Source of the DNA: Flammeovirgaceae bacterium 311
GTDB lineage: Bacteria; Bacteroidota; Bacteroidia; Cytophagales; Cyclobacteriaceae
Assembly (NCBI GenBank): GCA_000597885.1
Contig: CP004371.1
Coordinates: 2,558,501 to 2,622,500 of the forward strand
Length of the DNA: 64,000 bases
Direction: 5' to 3'
How positions within the stretch are numbered: position 1 is the first letter of the stretch; each line of letters opens with the position of its first letter. This document shows, in pieces, positions 25,312-34,569 of the stretch. The position numbers were made by a program, and so were the translations under genes. The notes under the pieces were generated by a model, which was not told the origin of the DNA, made no database searches, and saw only the letters and a list, made by a program, of their open reading frames with translations.

Positions 25312-25694
25312 TTAAACATTTGGGGTGATTAATGATGAAGCGCCAGAAGCTTGTAACTCATGCTGTTAAAATCCCTACGCCCACTAATCCACAAAGGTAT
25401 TGAGTGTTATATAAGCAGCCTGAGTAATTACAGGAGAAAAATTACATAGAATAAATAAATAAACTTGCTGCCAAAGAAGCAGGTTTATCGCAGGTATTTA
25501 ACAGCCGGAAAATTGATCTGTCTATAAACCACTGCTGCTGCTGCTCCTAAAGGCTATCACCAGGCAACAAACTGAAATTGAGGCTAATGTATAAGAAATT
25601 TCACTCTCGAATGGAACACATTCATAGTGTTTTTCGTACAAATAATTCATCAAATCTTACATTAAAATTACATTTCATCCCGCGCCTGAAGCAT
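25312..25694. other. Intergenic region upstream of the DUF5723 operon
   Basis: About 380 bases without a gene. It holds the predicted promoter of the DUF5723 operon (25392-25399) and a short CTG run near 25530. I see no RNA gene or repeat element. Confidence 0.5.
25392..25399 (-). promoter_or_regulatory. Predicted promoter -7 element of the DUF5723/OmpA operon
   Basis: TACCTTTG on the minus strand is an exact consensus match, 80 bases before the start of the DUF5723 gene. No ideal TTG was seen at -33. Confidence 0.5.
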
Positions 25695-25726
25695 AAAAAA
25701 AAGCCTGTCCTTTTGCGGGACAGGCT
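25695..25726 (-). terminator. Terminator of sucD
   Basis: On the minus strand a 9-bp stem agcctgtcc/ggacaggct (25726-25718 with 25710-25702) is followed by eight T. Confidence 0.9.
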
Positions 25727-25747
25727 TCTGTATAAGTTACAGTTTGC

Positions 25748-26638
25748 TTAGGCAGTAATACCAGCTTCTTTCAATGCTTTTGCAGTTGCAGCGCCAATTT
25801 CGGCTGGAGATTCCACAACAGTAATACCGTTTTCACGTAAGATTTTCATTTTTGCAGCTGCAGTATCGTCGGCACCGCCAATGATAGCACCTGCATGGCC
25901 CATACGGCGGCCGGGAGGCGCTGTCTGGCCTGCAATAAAGCCAACTACAGGCTTTTGATTACCGTTTTCCCTGATCCAGCGGGCAGCAACAGCCTCATAA
26001 TTACCCCCGATCTCACCAATCATTACAATGGCATCGGTCTCTGGGTCGTTCATGAGCAGCTCTACGGCATCTTTGGTAGGCGTACCAATAATCGGGTCGC
26101 CGCCAATACCAATGGCAGTAGAGATACCAAGGCCGGCTTTTACAATCTGGTCGGCTGCTTCGTAAGTAAGAGTACCGGATTTAGAAACGATGCCTACACG
26201 TCCGGACTTAAATACAAAACCAGGCATGATACCAACCTTAGCCTCACCAGGCGTAATAACACCAGGGCAGTTCGGACCTATCAGTCGTACCTCTTTACCT
26301 TTCAGGTATTCTTTGGCAATCATCATATCTTTTACCGGGATACCCTCAGTAATGGCAATGATCACTTTGATTCCGGCATCGGCAGCCTCCATAATAGCAT
26401 CAGCAGCGAAAGCCGGTGGTACAAAAATAATAGAAACATCGGCGCCGGTAGTTTCAACAGCCTCTGCAACAGAATTGAATACCGGCCTATCCAGGTGCGT
26501 CTGGCCACCTTTGCCAGGGGTAACGCCACCTACTACGTTTGTGCCGTATTCAATCATCTGGCCGGCATGGAAAGTACCTTCAGAGCCTGTAAAGCCCTGT
26601 ACGATCACTTTCGAGTTTTTATTTACCAAAACACTCAT
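25748..26638 (-). CDS. sucD: Succinyl-CoA ligase, alpha subunit
   Basis: The enzyme makes ATP or GTP from succinyl-CoA in the citric acid cycle. The 296-residue alpha chain has the CoA-binding Rossmann part ([20 protein letters not shown]), the LIGPNCPG motif, and the phosphorylated histidine in the GHAGAI motif about 50 residues from the C-terminus. Length is standard. sucC is not adjacent, as is common in this phylum. A very good promoter lies upstream and a terminator downstream, so it is transcribed alone. Confidence 0.98.
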   Translation of the reverse strand: MSVLVNKNSKVIVQGFTGSEGTFHAGQMIEYGTNVVGGVTPGKGGQTHLDRPVFNSVAEAVETTGADVSIIFVPPAFAADAIMEAADAGIKVIIAITEGIPVKDMMIAKEYLKGKEVRLIGPNCPGVITPGEAKVGIMPGFVFKSGRVGIVSKSGTLTYEAADQIVKAGLGISTAIGIGGDPIIGTPTKDAVELLMNDPETDAIVMIGEIGGNYEAVAARWIRENGNQKPVVGFIAGQTAPPGRRMGHAGAIIGGADDTAAAKMKILRENGITVVESPAEIGAATAKALKEAGITA

Positions 26639-26660
26639 TAGCGGAAGTTTTTCGTTTGCA

Positions 26661-26690
26661 CAAAATTAAAAAAAAGGGCGGGTTTATCAA
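26661..26690 (-). promoter_or_regulatory. Predicted sucD promoter
   Basis: On the minus strand TTG (26690-26688), a 19-nt spacer and TAATTTTG (26668-26661) match the full Bacteroidota promoter consensus. It ends 22 bases before the sucD start and is among the clearest promoters in the window. Confidence 0.75.
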
Positions 26691-26804
26691 GGCAAAACTC
26701 TTTACACCACCATCCCTGTCCTATTAGTACACTTCCGTGCCCTTAAAGTTTTTATTCCTGGGTCAGGAAAGCGTAATTTGCCAATAAAAAGTAGTTTCTT
26801 CTGA

Positions 26805-27635
26805 ATGAAACAGCCTCTAGCCAGCATCATCATTGCTATCTATAATAAATTTGAATTCCTGGAGCGGGTACTGGCCGGCCTGGAAACCCAGACCATCAAG
26901 GACTTTGAGGTGATTCTGGCCGATGATGGCTCCAGTCAGGACACCATTGCCGCCATTGAAAAATACAGGCAGGGCAGCACACTCACCATTAAACATCTCT
27001 GGCACGAAGATGTGGGCTTTCGCAAAACTATTATGCTCAACAGGGCAGTGTTGGCCGCCGAAAGTAACTACCTTATTTTTGTAGATGGCGACTGTGTACC
27101 CCATCCCCATTACATTGAGGCGCACCTCCGGCACCGCCAGGCAGGAGTGGTACTCTCGGGCAGGCGCGTAAACCTTTCAGAGCAACTTACGGGCTGGCTA
27201 ACGGCAGAACGCATAAGAGCAGGTGCCATTGGTGCTGCTTTTACACTCCGCACTTTTATGGACAGTATAACTGGTAAAACACGCGATGCCGAAAAAGGGA
27301 TTTACCTGTCGAATAAAGCCTTTGAGGCTTTGTTCCCTCAAAAATTTAAGGGTTTGTTAGGGTGTAACTTTAGCCTTTACAAAGAGGACCTGCTGGATAT
27401 CAATGGCTTTGATGAGCGCTATCTAGCTCCTGCCGTTGGAGAGGATACCGACCCTGAATTGCGCCTGCGCTGGGCGGGCAAAGGCTTTAGGAGTGTAAAA
27501 AACTATGCTATTCAGTACCATCTCTACCATCGCAAGCTGCAAAGGCCATCGGTTAATGCAGATATACTGGCACAGGTAAAAGAAGATAAGGTCGCCTTTA
27601 CCCCCTTTGGTATTAAGAAAGCCGCTAAGTCTTAG
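26805..27635 (+). CDS. Family 2 glycosyltransferase
   Basis: The 276-residue protein has a GT-A fold N-terminus: SIIIAIYNKFEFLERVLAGLETQT, the nucleotide-binding LADDGSS (about 39-45) and the metal-binding DGD in FVDGDCVPHP (about 93-95). The C-terminal half has the galactosyltransferase-like motif NGFDERYLAPAVGEDTDPELRLRW, where the ED pair is the likely base. There is no membrane segment. It probably adds a sugar to surface polysaccharide or LPS; donor and acceptor are unknown. It has no same-strand partner. Confidence 0.9.
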   Translation: MKQPLASIIIAIYNKFEFLERVLAGLETQTIKDFEVILADDGSSQDTIAAIEKYRQGSTLTIKHLWHEDVGFRKTIMLNRAVLAAESNYLIFVDGDCVPHPHYIEAHLRHRQAGVVLSGRRVNLSEQLTGWLTAERIRAGAIGAAFTLRTFMDSITGKTRDAEKGIYLSNKAFEALFPQKFKGLLGCNFSLYKEDLLDINGFDERYLAPAVGEDTDPELRLRWAGKGFRSVKNYAIQYHLYHRKLQRPSVNADILAQVKEDKVAFTPFGIKKAAKS

Positions 27636-27681
27636 CACCCCTGCTATCACTGACCGGTGGGTACCTGGTCCACTTGTATGC

Positions 27682-27730
27682 CAATCTCCGCCTCTGGCGG
27701 ATGCGCCTCCTGTGGAGGCGGTGCAGATTG
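27682..27730. repeat. REP-like palindromic element with two hairpin arms
   Basis: An outer 6-bp stem caatct/agattg (27682-27687 with 27725-27730) encloses two hairpins, ccgcc/ggcgg (27688-27692 with 27696-27700) and cgcctcc/ggaggcg (27704-27710 with 27714-27720). The folded form is a three-way junction. It lies between the convergent glycosyltransferase and RgpF-like genes. Confidence 0.65.
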
Positions 27731-27774
27731 AATGAGGTATTTAAGCCATTCACCGAATAGCTCTTTTTATCTGC

Positions 27775-28587
27775 TTATGCTCTTAATAACGTCCAGGAAA
27801 CGTCACAATAGCTGATGATAGTTGATTTGACTTTAGTAGCCAGTCTTTTATTAAACTTTCTGTGATAGAACTGATGCTTACTTCGAACCTCCTCCCGTAT
27901 GTCTGAATCTGCAGGGGCGGCGCTTTGATTAGAAATCGCCAAATCGGGCCACTCCATACAGGTAATCCTGTACCCTTTATTCAGATAAAACTGACTTAAA
28001 CCAATTTCTCCTTTTATAATGAGCTGCGACCTGTCTGTTTCTTTAGCACCTGGAAAACCATGTTTCAACATTCTTAAAAAGGATATATTCGTTAAAAAGG
28101 AATAGGTCTGAATATGCGGAAGATCGCCCTTCAACCCCCTGCTGGGATGATCCAGGAAATTTATTGTGCTACCGCAAAGAGCTATACCATCGAACCTTTC
28201 AAATTGCTGTATAAAATCTTTGTACCAGTTATCCAGGCATGGCCCATACCCACTTCGATTCTGAAAAAAAACATAATCCTTAGGACCAGCGAGCCGGTTT
28301 ACCTTTTGAAACAGGCAATCATAGGAGCTCATGTCACGTCCCAGATTATCTTTAAAAAAAATCTCTTCCAGGACAATTTCAGGATGATCTTTGAAAAGGT
28401 TCTTAACAGTGCTGATAAAAATTTTATCGAAGGCATTCATCTTATTTACTTCACTGATCGCAATAAAAAGCACCACTTCCGCAAGACCAGTACTTTTATT
28501 TTTGATCTGGGTTAGGTTGATGATGTCTTTTCGGTATAAGCGTTTATCATTTGCCGTCGCATAACAATAAAAAAACTTTTGTTTCAT
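27775..28587 (-). CDS. Putative glycan-biosynthesis protein (rhamnan synthesis F-like)
   Basis: The 270-residue protein lacks a signal peptide or membrane helix. The central part has the phrase DNLGRDMSSYDCLF followed by KDYVFFQNRSGYGP and later TYSFLTNISFLRML, a pattern like that in RgpF/rhamnan-synthesis-type and related capsule glycosyltransferases (NxGRDxxxY). I take the start at 28587 (MKQKFFY); the longer frame adds 21 unlikely residues. The gene is visibly more AT-rich than its neighbours and lies next to a glycosyltransferase of opposite orientation, suggesting acquisition by transfer. The assignment rests on motif resemblance only. Confidence 0.55.
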   Translation of the reverse strand: MKQKFFYCYATANDKRLYRKDIINLTQIKNKSTGLAEVVLFIAISEVNKMNAFDKIFISTVKNLFKDHPEIVLEEIFFKDNLGRDMSSYDCLFQKVNRLAGPKDYVFFQNRSGYGPCLDNWYKDFIQQFERFDGIALCGSTINFLDHPSRGLKGDLPHIQTYSFLTNISFLRMLKHGFPGAKETDRSQLIIKGEIGLSQFYLNKGYRITCMEWPDLAISNQSAAPADSDIREEVRSKHQFYHRKFNKRLATKVKSTIISYCDVSWTLLRA

Positions 28588-28774
28588 CCGTTTGTAATTT
28601 TTTAATAGCAGCCGCTTTTGAGTAAAGCAATAACAGGTGGCCTGGCACAAGTACTTCTCGCTGTCTGCACCTTTATTTTATTGTTAAAGCTTCACTTATT
28701 CCCCCCTCTACTTCCTCAGGCATCGTAACCCAATTTATTAAATAATTGCTTTGCCAATAGTTGCGGCATGCGCA

Positions 28775-28815
28775 AAAAGAAAGAAGCCTTCTGCCAGTAA
28801 TTTGGCAGAAGGCTT
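28775..28815 (-). terminator. Terminator of ahcY
   Basis: On the minus strand a perfect 13-bp stem aagccttctgcca/tggcagaaggctt (28815-28803 with 28796-28784) is followed by a T-rich run. Confidence 0.88.
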
Positions 28816-28841
28816 ACAAAATAGATAATCTTTGCTAAGAA

Positions 28842-30149
28842 TTAATAACGATAGTAGTCTGCTTTGAACGGACCCTCTACCGGTACACCAATATACTCGG
28901 CCTGATCTGGCGTAAGCTCTTCCAGCTCCACCCCGATTTTCTCCAGGTGCAGGGCAGCTACCTTCTCATCCAGGTGCTTAGGCAGGGTGTACACAGCATT
29001 TTCATACTGTCCGGTGTTGGTCCACAGCTCTATTTGCGCCAGCGTCTGGTTTGTAAAGGAGTTAGACATTACAAAACTTGGGTGGCCGGTAGCACAACCA
29101 AGATTTACCAGGCGGCCTTCGGCCAAAAGGATAATATCGTTACCCTCTACATTATAGATATCAACCTGAGGCTTCACGGTTATACGGGTGGTGCCGTAGT
29201 TCTTTTTCAGCCAGGCAACATCAATTTCATTATCAAAGTGGCCAATGTTACACACAATGGCTTTGTCTTTCATTTTCTTAAAATGCTCGCCCGTTACAAT
29301 GTTTTTGTTACCAGTTGCAGTAACAACAATATCGGCACGGTGCACGGCATTTACCATTTTCTTCACCTCAAAGCCATCCATAGCAGCCTGCAGGGCGCAA
29401 ATAGGGTCTATTTCGGTAACGATAACACGCACACCGGCGCCACGCAGAGAGGCGGCAGAACCTTTGCCTACATCGCCATAACCTGCTACAATGGCTACTT
29501 TACCGGCCATCATTACATCGGTAGCACGGCGAATGGCATCTACAAGCGATTCTTTACAGCCATACTTGTTATCGAATTTCGATTTGGTAACAGAGTCGTT
29601 GATGTTGATGGCAGGCAGTGGCAGAGTGCCTTTGCGCATGCGGTCGTACAGGCGAAGCACACCGGTGGTGGTTTCTTCAGAGATGCCACGGATGCCCTCT
29701 ACCAGCTCAGGGTAACGATCCAATACCATATTGGTCAGGTCACCGCCATCGTCCAGGATCATGTTCAGTGGTTTGCCGCCTTCAAAGGCAAAAAGAGTCT
29801 GCTCAATACACCAGTCAAATTCTTCTTCGTTCTGGCCTTTCCAGGCAAATACCGGAATACCGGCTGCGGCAATGGCTGCGGCAGCGTGATCCTGGGTAGA
29901 AAAAATGTTGCAGCTGGACCAGGTAACTTCCGCACCCAGCTCTACCAGGGTTTCAATCAAAACGGCAGTTTGGATTGTCATGTGCAGGCAACCGGCAATA
30001 CGGGCACCCTTCAGGGGCTGTGCTGCGCCATATTCTTCGCGAATGGCCATCAGGCCCGGCATTTCAGCCTCTGCCAAACGGATTTCATTACGGCCCCATT
30101 CGGCCAGTGTAATATCCTTTACCTTGTAATTTTCTGTCTCTTTGAGCAT
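28842..30149 (-). CDS. ahcY: Adenosylhomocysteinase
   Basis: The enzyme hydrolyses S-adenosylhomocysteine to adenosine and homocysteine, clearing the product of methylation. The 435-residue protein has the N-terminal [16 protein letters not shown], the catalytic [14 protein letters not shown] (with the conserved Lys/Asp pair), the NAD-binding [10 protein letters not shown] and the C-terminal KADYYRY that reaches the neighbouring subunit's NAD. Length is standard for bacterial enzymes. It has its own promoter element and terminator. Confidence 0.98.
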   Translation of the reverse strand: MLKETENYKVKDITLAEWGRNEIRLAEAEMPGLMAIREEYGAAQPLKGARIAGCLHMTIQTAVLIETLVELGAEVTWSSCNIFSTQDHAAAAIAAAGIPVFAWKGQNEEEFDWCIEQTLFAFEGGKPLNMILDDGGDLTNMVLDRYPELVEGIRGISEETTTGVLRLYDRMRKGTLPLPAININDSVTKSKFDNKYGCKESLVDAIRRATDVMMAGKVAIVAGYGDVGKGSAASLRGAGVRVIVTEIDPICALQAAMDGFEVKKMVNAVHRADIVVTATGNKNIVTGEHFKKMKDKAIVCNIGHFDNEIDVAWLKKNYGTTRITVKPQVDIYNVEGNDIILLAEGRLVNLGCATGHPSFVMSNSFTNQTLAQIELWTNTGQYENAVYTLPKHLDEKVAALHLEKIGVELEELTPDQAEYIGVPVEGPFKADYYRY

Positions 30150-30177
30150 ATCAATCTAAACTAATCATAAACTTTTC

Positions 30178-30185
30178 CAAAAGTA
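30178..30185 (-). promoter_or_regulatory. Predicted ahcY promoter -7 element
   Basis: TACTTTTG on the minus strand is an exact TAnnTTTG match 28 bases before the ahcY start. Confidence 0.5.
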
Positions 30186-30368
30186 CAAAATTTTAGAGTA
30201 CTTACCAGCCATAATGCAAACTTAGCATACTGGCCAGGAGGGTACCAAAAACCTGCCAGAGTATAAACACAAAAGCCTTAAAAATGATTTAGTGCACAGT
30301 AATTCAGTGCATTATGTGCAAAAAATTAAAGGTGTAAGCAGCCTATCCTTAAACACAGCACTGCTGTA

Positions 30369-31136
30369 TCAGGAGAGGTAACGGATCTGCTGTATGCTGT
30401 AGTAGAGGAGCTGTTCATCCTGTTGATGGAGTACGGCCAGTTTACCCTGTGCATCTATCCCCACTATTTTTCCGGTAAAGCAGGTGCCTGCAGATTCAAA
30501 TTCGTGCCACTCCCCTAACCAGTACATCCGGTCCAGGTACTCCCTGCGCAGGCCTTGTACGCCACCCTGCTGCCGTAGCTGCAGATAGCGTACTTCCAGG
30601 GCCTTTAGCAACAGGTCCAGCAGCTGCTGCAGGCTTTGTTCCTGGCCAAGTTCCAGGGCAAGAGAAGTAGCAGTGGGCACCATAAAATCTTTTTGATTCA
30701 CATTTATGCCAATACCTACAACACTCCACTCTAGTTGAGCGTTTTTCAAGGAGCTTTCTATCAGAATTCCCCCCAGCTTTTTTGATCCTGCATAAAGATC
30801 ATTAGGCCATTTTATAGCTGCTCCGGATAGCTGCAAATGTGTCAGGAAATCAGAAATGGCAAGAGATATGCTGATATTAAGTAGGAATTGATCCTGTATA
30901 GGTAAAAAACGCGGTCGTAGTATTATTGAGAAGGTCAGGTTTTGCCCGGAATCAGCCTCCCAGCTGTTTCCGCGCTGACCACGCCCCATGATCTGGCGAT
31001 TAGTGATGATTACTGTGCCCTCCGGCAGGTTCTCTTGCTGCAACAACTGCAAGGCTGTTGTATTAGTAGAGTGACATTCTGGCAGATAAATAAGCTTACT
31101 ACCAATAAATAGCGTATTTGCCGGAGAATTATACAA
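30369..31136 (-). CDS. birA: Biotin--[acetyl-CoA-carboxylase] ligase
   Basis: The enzyme activates biotin with ATP and attaches it to carboxylase carrier protein. The 255-residue protein has the ligase motifs CHSTNTTA, GRGQRGNSWEA, IKWPNDLY and GGILIE with the usual spacing and a C-terminal SH3-like part. There is no N-terminal helix-turn-helix, so it is not a repressor (class I type). No ATG fits; I prefer the TTG at 31136, which makes the N-terminus YNSPANTLFIG, although a TTG at 31172 is also in frame. It is divergent from rsfS with about 38 bases between. Confidence 0.9.
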   Translation of the reverse strand: MYNSPANTLFIGSKLIYLPECHSTNTTALQLLQQENLPEGTVIITNRQIMGRGQRGNSWEADSGQNLTFSIILRPRFLPIQDQFLLNISISLAISDFLTHLQLSGAAIKWPNDLYAGSKKLGGILIESSLKNAQLEWSVVGIGINVNQKDFMVPTATSLALELGQEQSLQQLLDLLLKALEVRYLQLRQQGGVQGLRREYLDRMYWLGEWHEFESAGTCFTGKIVGIDAQGKLAVLHQQDEQLLYYSIQQIRYLS

Positions 31137-31174
31137 GGATTTATTTAATTTGAGGAGCAATTTAACGAGCAAGA

Positions 31175-31549
31175 ATGGAAGAAAAAACGAATTCAGAACA
31201 ATTGGCCAATTTGATTGTAGCTGGTATGCAGGAGAAGAAAGCCTCAGACATAGTGGTTCTGAACCTTACTAATGTAAAAAATGCAGTAGCCGATTACTTT
31301 ATAATCTGTACGGGTAATTCCGATACACAACTTGATGCGATCAGCGATTCAATAGAAGAAGTTGTTTATAAAGAAAGTAAGCAGGACCCCTGGCACCGCG
31401 AAGGCCGTCTGCAAAAAGAATGGGTGCTGCTGGATTATGTTGATGTTGTAGCCCATGTGTTTAAAAAAGACAGGCGCGATTTTTTTGCGCTTGAAGAACT
31501 CTGGGGCGATGCAGAGATTGTACATATTTCCACAGAAACAGAAGCTTAA
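31175..31549 (+). CDS. rsfS: Ribosomal silencing factor RsfS
   Basis: RsfS binds ribosomal protein uL14 and stops subunit joining when nutrients are scarce. The 124-residue protein has the signature KKASDIVVLNLTNVKNAVADYFIICTGNS (in parts), the WHREGR stretch, and VLLDYVDVVAHVF, all typical of the family. It heads a probable unit with ftsH, but a terminator lies between. The birA/rsfS/ftsH neighbourhood is widely kept in Bacteroidota. Confidence 0.95.
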   Translation: MEEKTNSEQLANLIVAGMQEKKASDIVVLNLTNVKNAVADYFIICTGNSDTQLDAISDSIEEVVYKESKQDPWHREGRLQKEWVLLDYVDVVAHVFKKDRRDFFALEELWGDAEIVHISTETEA

Positions 31550-31558
31550 ACCAAACAC

Positions 31559-31588
31559 AAAGGCCTTACACTTTGTAAAGGCCTTTTA
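31559..31588 (+). terminator. Terminator of rsfS
   Basis: An imperfect stem around aaggcc (31559-31570 with 31574-31586) is followed by TTTTAAT, between rsfS and ftsH. It may be leaky. Confidence 0.65.
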
Positions 31589-31626
31589 ATGTTCATACAT
31601 TTGATATCCCTTTTTGTATAAAACGA

Positions 31627-33690
31627 ATGGCAGAAAAACCGAACCGTAAGAACCTTATACCTAAGCCACCCCAGCGCAACAATTACCAGGCCTACATTAT
31701 TGTAGCCCTGCTGATTTTGATCTTTGGGGTTCTATGGCTTAGTAAAAGCAGTTCTACAGAACCCATAAATTACCTTCGCTTTGAGGAGCTGGTTAGAGAA
31801 GGAAAGGTAAAGCAGGTAACTTTAATCAAAGGGCAGGACCTTGTTGAAGTAACCCTCACCCCGGAAGCAGTAAGCGATCCGGATAATCAGAGACAATTAC
31901 AGGACCGTAAAATGTTCACAGCCTCGCAGGGGCCTCACTACCGCATGAAGATTATCAGCGAAGAGGTTTTTGCGCAGGATTTTCGTGAAATGATGTCGCA
32001 GCTTCCTAAAGACCGGCAGATTGCCCTGGAAGCAGAAGAACGTTCAGACCTTACCAGCCTGATTACCAGCTGGGGCTTTCTGTTCCTGATCCTGTTTGGC
32101 TTCTGGTTCCTGATGCGCCGCATGACGGGCACCGGCGGACCCGGCGGGCAGATCTTTAACATCGGCAAATCGAAAGCAGCCCTTTTTGATGCTGAAAACA
32201 AGGTTAAAATTACCTTTAACGATGTGGCCGGCCTGGATGAAGCCAAGGAAGAGATCAAGGAAATTGTTGATTTCCTAAAAAATCCCGGCAAATTCACCAA
32301 GCTAGGGGGTAAAATTCCAAAAGGTGCGCTGCTGGTAGGCCCTCCGGGCACAGGTAAAACCCTTTTGGCCAAAGCCGTAGCCGGCGAGGCTGCCGTACCT
32401 TTCTTCTCCCTCTCAGGCTCCGACTTTGTAGAGATGTTTGTAGGTGTAGGTGCCGCCCGTGTACGTGACCTGTTTAAGCAGGCCAAGGAAAAAGCTCCCT
32501 GCATTATCTTTATAGATGAGATCGATGCGATTGGCCGTAGCCGTGGCCGTGGTGCCATGCCTGGCTCTAACGATGAGCGCGAAAACACCCTGAACTCCCT
32601 GCTGGTAGAGATGGATGGTTTTGCCACCGACTCAGGCGTTATTATCCTGGCCGCTACCAACCGCCCTGATATCCTGGACTCCGCCCTGCTGCGCCCCGGC
32701 CGTTTCGACCGCCAGATCAGCATCGACAAGCCGGATATAGTAGGCCGTGAGGCTATCTTTAAAGTACACCTGAAGCCTATCAAGCTGTCGGCAGAGGTAG
32801 ATCCGAAAAAACTATCGGCGCAAACGCCAGGTTTTGCCGGTGCCGAAATTGCCAACGTCTGCAACGAAGCAGCCTTGATTGCTGCCCGTCGCGACAAAAA
32901 GGCAGTAGATATGCAGGACTTCCAGGATGCTGTTGACAGGGTAATTGGTGGACTGGAGAAAAAGAACAAAATTATTTCTCCGGAAGAGAAGAAAATTGTT
33001 GCCTACCACGAAGCCGGACACGCCGTTGCAGGCTGGTTCCTGGAGCACGCCGATCCCTTGGTAAAGGTAAGCATTGTACCACGTGGTGTAGCCGCGCTGG
33101 GGTATGCGCAGTACCTGCCCAAAGAGCAGTTCCTGTACCAGACCGAGCAGCTTTTCGACGAAATGTGCATGACCCTGGGTGGCCGTGCCGCCGAAGACAT
33201 TGTATTTGGTAAAATAAGCACCGGCGCCCTCAGCGACCTGGAGCGGATTACGAAAATGGCCTATAGTATTGTTTCTGTTTATGGCATGAATGATAAGATT
33301 GGCAATATCTCATTCTATGATCCCAAGCAGAGCGAGTACAACTTCAATAAGCCTTATTCCGAAGCCACCGCCAAGATTATTGATGAGGAGGTAAAGGTGA
33401 TTATTGATAAGGCTTATGTAGCTGTAAGAGAATTGCTGATGGATAAGCGTGATAAGCTTGAGATCATTGCCCAGGAGCTGCTGAAAAAAGAGATCATTTA
33501 TCAGTATGACCTGGAGCGGCTCATAGGCAAGCGTCCGTTCGATAAACAAACCACCTATCAGCAATACATAACCCCTAATGGCGAGATGGCAAAAGAAAAT
33601 ATGCCGCCAGATGCCACTACGGTAGAAGAGCGGGTAGGCTCAGATGGAGACATTCCACCTGAAGACAACCGGGAGCAAGAATCCTTATAA
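31627..33690 (+). CDS. ftsH: ATP-dependent zinc metalloprotease FtsH
   Basis: A hexameric membrane protease that degrades damaged or regulatory proteins, including enzymes of lipid A balance in some bacteria. The 687-residue protein has two transmembrane helices (about 23-39 and 148-165) around a periplasmic part, the AAA module with Walker A GPPGTGKT and Walker [12 protein letters not shown], the SRH with RPGRFDR, and the zinc site HEAGH at about residues 461-465. The C-terminal tail is long, acidic and probably disordered. Gene position after rsfS and before lpxH. Confidence 0.98.
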   Translation: MAEKPNRKNLIPKPPQRNNYQAYIIVALLILIFGVLWLSKSSSTEPINYLRFEELVREGKVKQVTLIKGQDLVEVTLTPEAVSDPDNQRQLQDRKMFTASQGPHYRMKIISEEVFAQDFREMMSQLPKDRQIALEAEERSDLTSLITSWGFLFLILFGFWFLMRRMTGTGGPGGQIFNIGKSKAALFDAENKVKITFNDVAGLDEAKEEIKEIVDFLKNPGKFTKLGGKIPKGALLVGPPGTGKTLLAKAVAGEAAVPFFSLSGSDFVEMFVGVGAARVRDLFKQAKEKAPCIIFIDEIDAIGRSRGRGAMPGSNDERENTLNSLLVEMDGFATDSGVIILAATNRPDILDSALLRPGRFDRQISIDKPDIVGREAIFKVHLKPIKLSAEVDPKKLSAQTPGFAGAEIANVCNEAALIAARRDKKAVDMQDFQDAVDRVIGGLEKKNKIISPEEKKIVAYHEAGHAVAGWFLEHADPLVKVSIVPRGVAALGYAQYLPKEQFLYQTEQLFDEMCMTLGGRAAEDIVFGKISTGALSDLERITKMAYSIVSVYGMNDKIGNISFYDPKQSEYNFNKPYSEATAKIIDEEVKVIIDKAYVAVRELLMDKRDKLEIIAQELLKKEIIYQYDLERLIGKRPFDKQTTYQQYITPNGEMAKENMPPDATTVEERVGSDGDIPPEDNREQESL

Positions 33691-33697
33691 CAAACAG

Positions 33698-33729
33698 ATC
33701 AGGCAGCTTTAGGGCTGCCTGATTTTTTT
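33698..33729 (+). terminator. Terminator of ftsH
   Basis: A 10-bp stem atcaggcagc/gctgcctgat (33698-33707 with 33714-33723) is followed by seven T. Confidence 0.9.
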
Positions 33730-33786
33730 AAAGCCCTTTCTTTTGCTTAATTTCGTAAAGCAAAAAGACTACAGCCCTACTTCGTT

Positions 33787-34569
33787 TTGTCTAAAGAACT
33801 ACCCCCTATTACATTAGCTGCCGGCAAAAAAGTGTTTTTTGCCTCCGATTTTCACCTGGGTGCGCCCAATAAAGAAAAGAGCCGTGAACGTGAGCGCAAA
33901 ATTGTGCGGTGGCTGGAGCATATTCGCAAGGATGCTGCTGCTATCTTTCTGATGGGCGACCTGTTTGATTTCTGGTTTGAATACAAACACGCAGTACCAA
34001 AAGGAGCCATACGCCTGCAGGGCAAACTGGCTGAGCTTAGCGACAGTGGTATACCGCTTTTCATCTTTACCGGAAACCACGATATGTGGATGAAGAATTA
34101 CTTTCCTGATGAATTTGGAATTCCTGTGTACCGGCACCCCAGAGCAATTTATATTGGCAATACCCGTTTTCTGATAGGCCACGGCGATGGTCTGGGGCCC
34201 GGCGATAAACGGTATAAGATTATGAAAAAGGTCTTTCAGAGTCCGTTAAGCTACTCGCTCTACAGCTGGCTGCATCCGGATATTGGTATCAAGCTGGCAA
34301 ATATGTGGTCGAGCAAAAGCAGGTCTAAGAATAAAGGAAAGGACGAGGTTTTTCTGGGCGAAGACGAATGGCTGCTGGCTTACTGCCGTTACAAAGAAGA
34401 AAAAGAGCACCACGATTATTATATATTTGGCCACCGGCACCTGCCCCTGAATCTGGAGGTAACAGAAAACAGCTATTATATAAACCTGGGCGAATGGATA
34501 AACTATTACACTTATGGCGTTTTTGATGGGCATAAAATGGAGCTTCAAATCTTTGAAGCAGCTGAATAG
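33787..34569 (+). CDS. lpxH: UDP-2,3-diacylglucosamine diphosphatase (LpxH-like)
   Basis: A calcineurin-type phosphoesterase that hydrolyses UDP-2,3-diacylglucosamine to lipid X in lipid A synthesis. The 260-residue protein has the five metal motifs: SDFHLG, MGDLFDFW, TGNHDMW, IGHGDGLGPGD and FGHRHLP. The start appears to be TTG at 33787; the frame has a stop at 33748 and no ATG in between. It overlaps the following gene by about 44 bases, indicating coupled translation. The HLGAP and GLGPGD details fit the Bacteroidota LpxH-type branch. Confidence 0.88.
   Translation: MSKELPPITLAAGKKVFFASDFHLGAPNKEKSRERERKIVRWLEHIRKDAAAIFLMGDLFDFWFEYKHAVPKGAIRLQGKLAELSDSGIPLFIFTGNHDMWMKNYFPDEFGIPVYRHPRAIYIGNTRFLIGHGDGLGPGDKRYKIMKKVFQSPLSYSLYSWLHPDIGIKLANMWSSKSRSKNKGKDEVFLGEDEWLLAYCRYKEEKEHHDYYIFGHRHLPLNLEVTENSYYINLGEWINYYTYGVFDGHKMELQIFEAAE

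Noticed and set aside
28947-30164. Long plus-strand open frame of about 400 codons opposite ahcY
   Set aside because: Its translation is low-complexity and matches nothing; it mirrors the strongly supported ahcY gene and arises from codon bias.
31938-32969. Minus-strand frame of about 340 codons inside ftsH
   Set aside because: Ser/Arg-rich shadow of the FtsH coding frame with no domain pattern.
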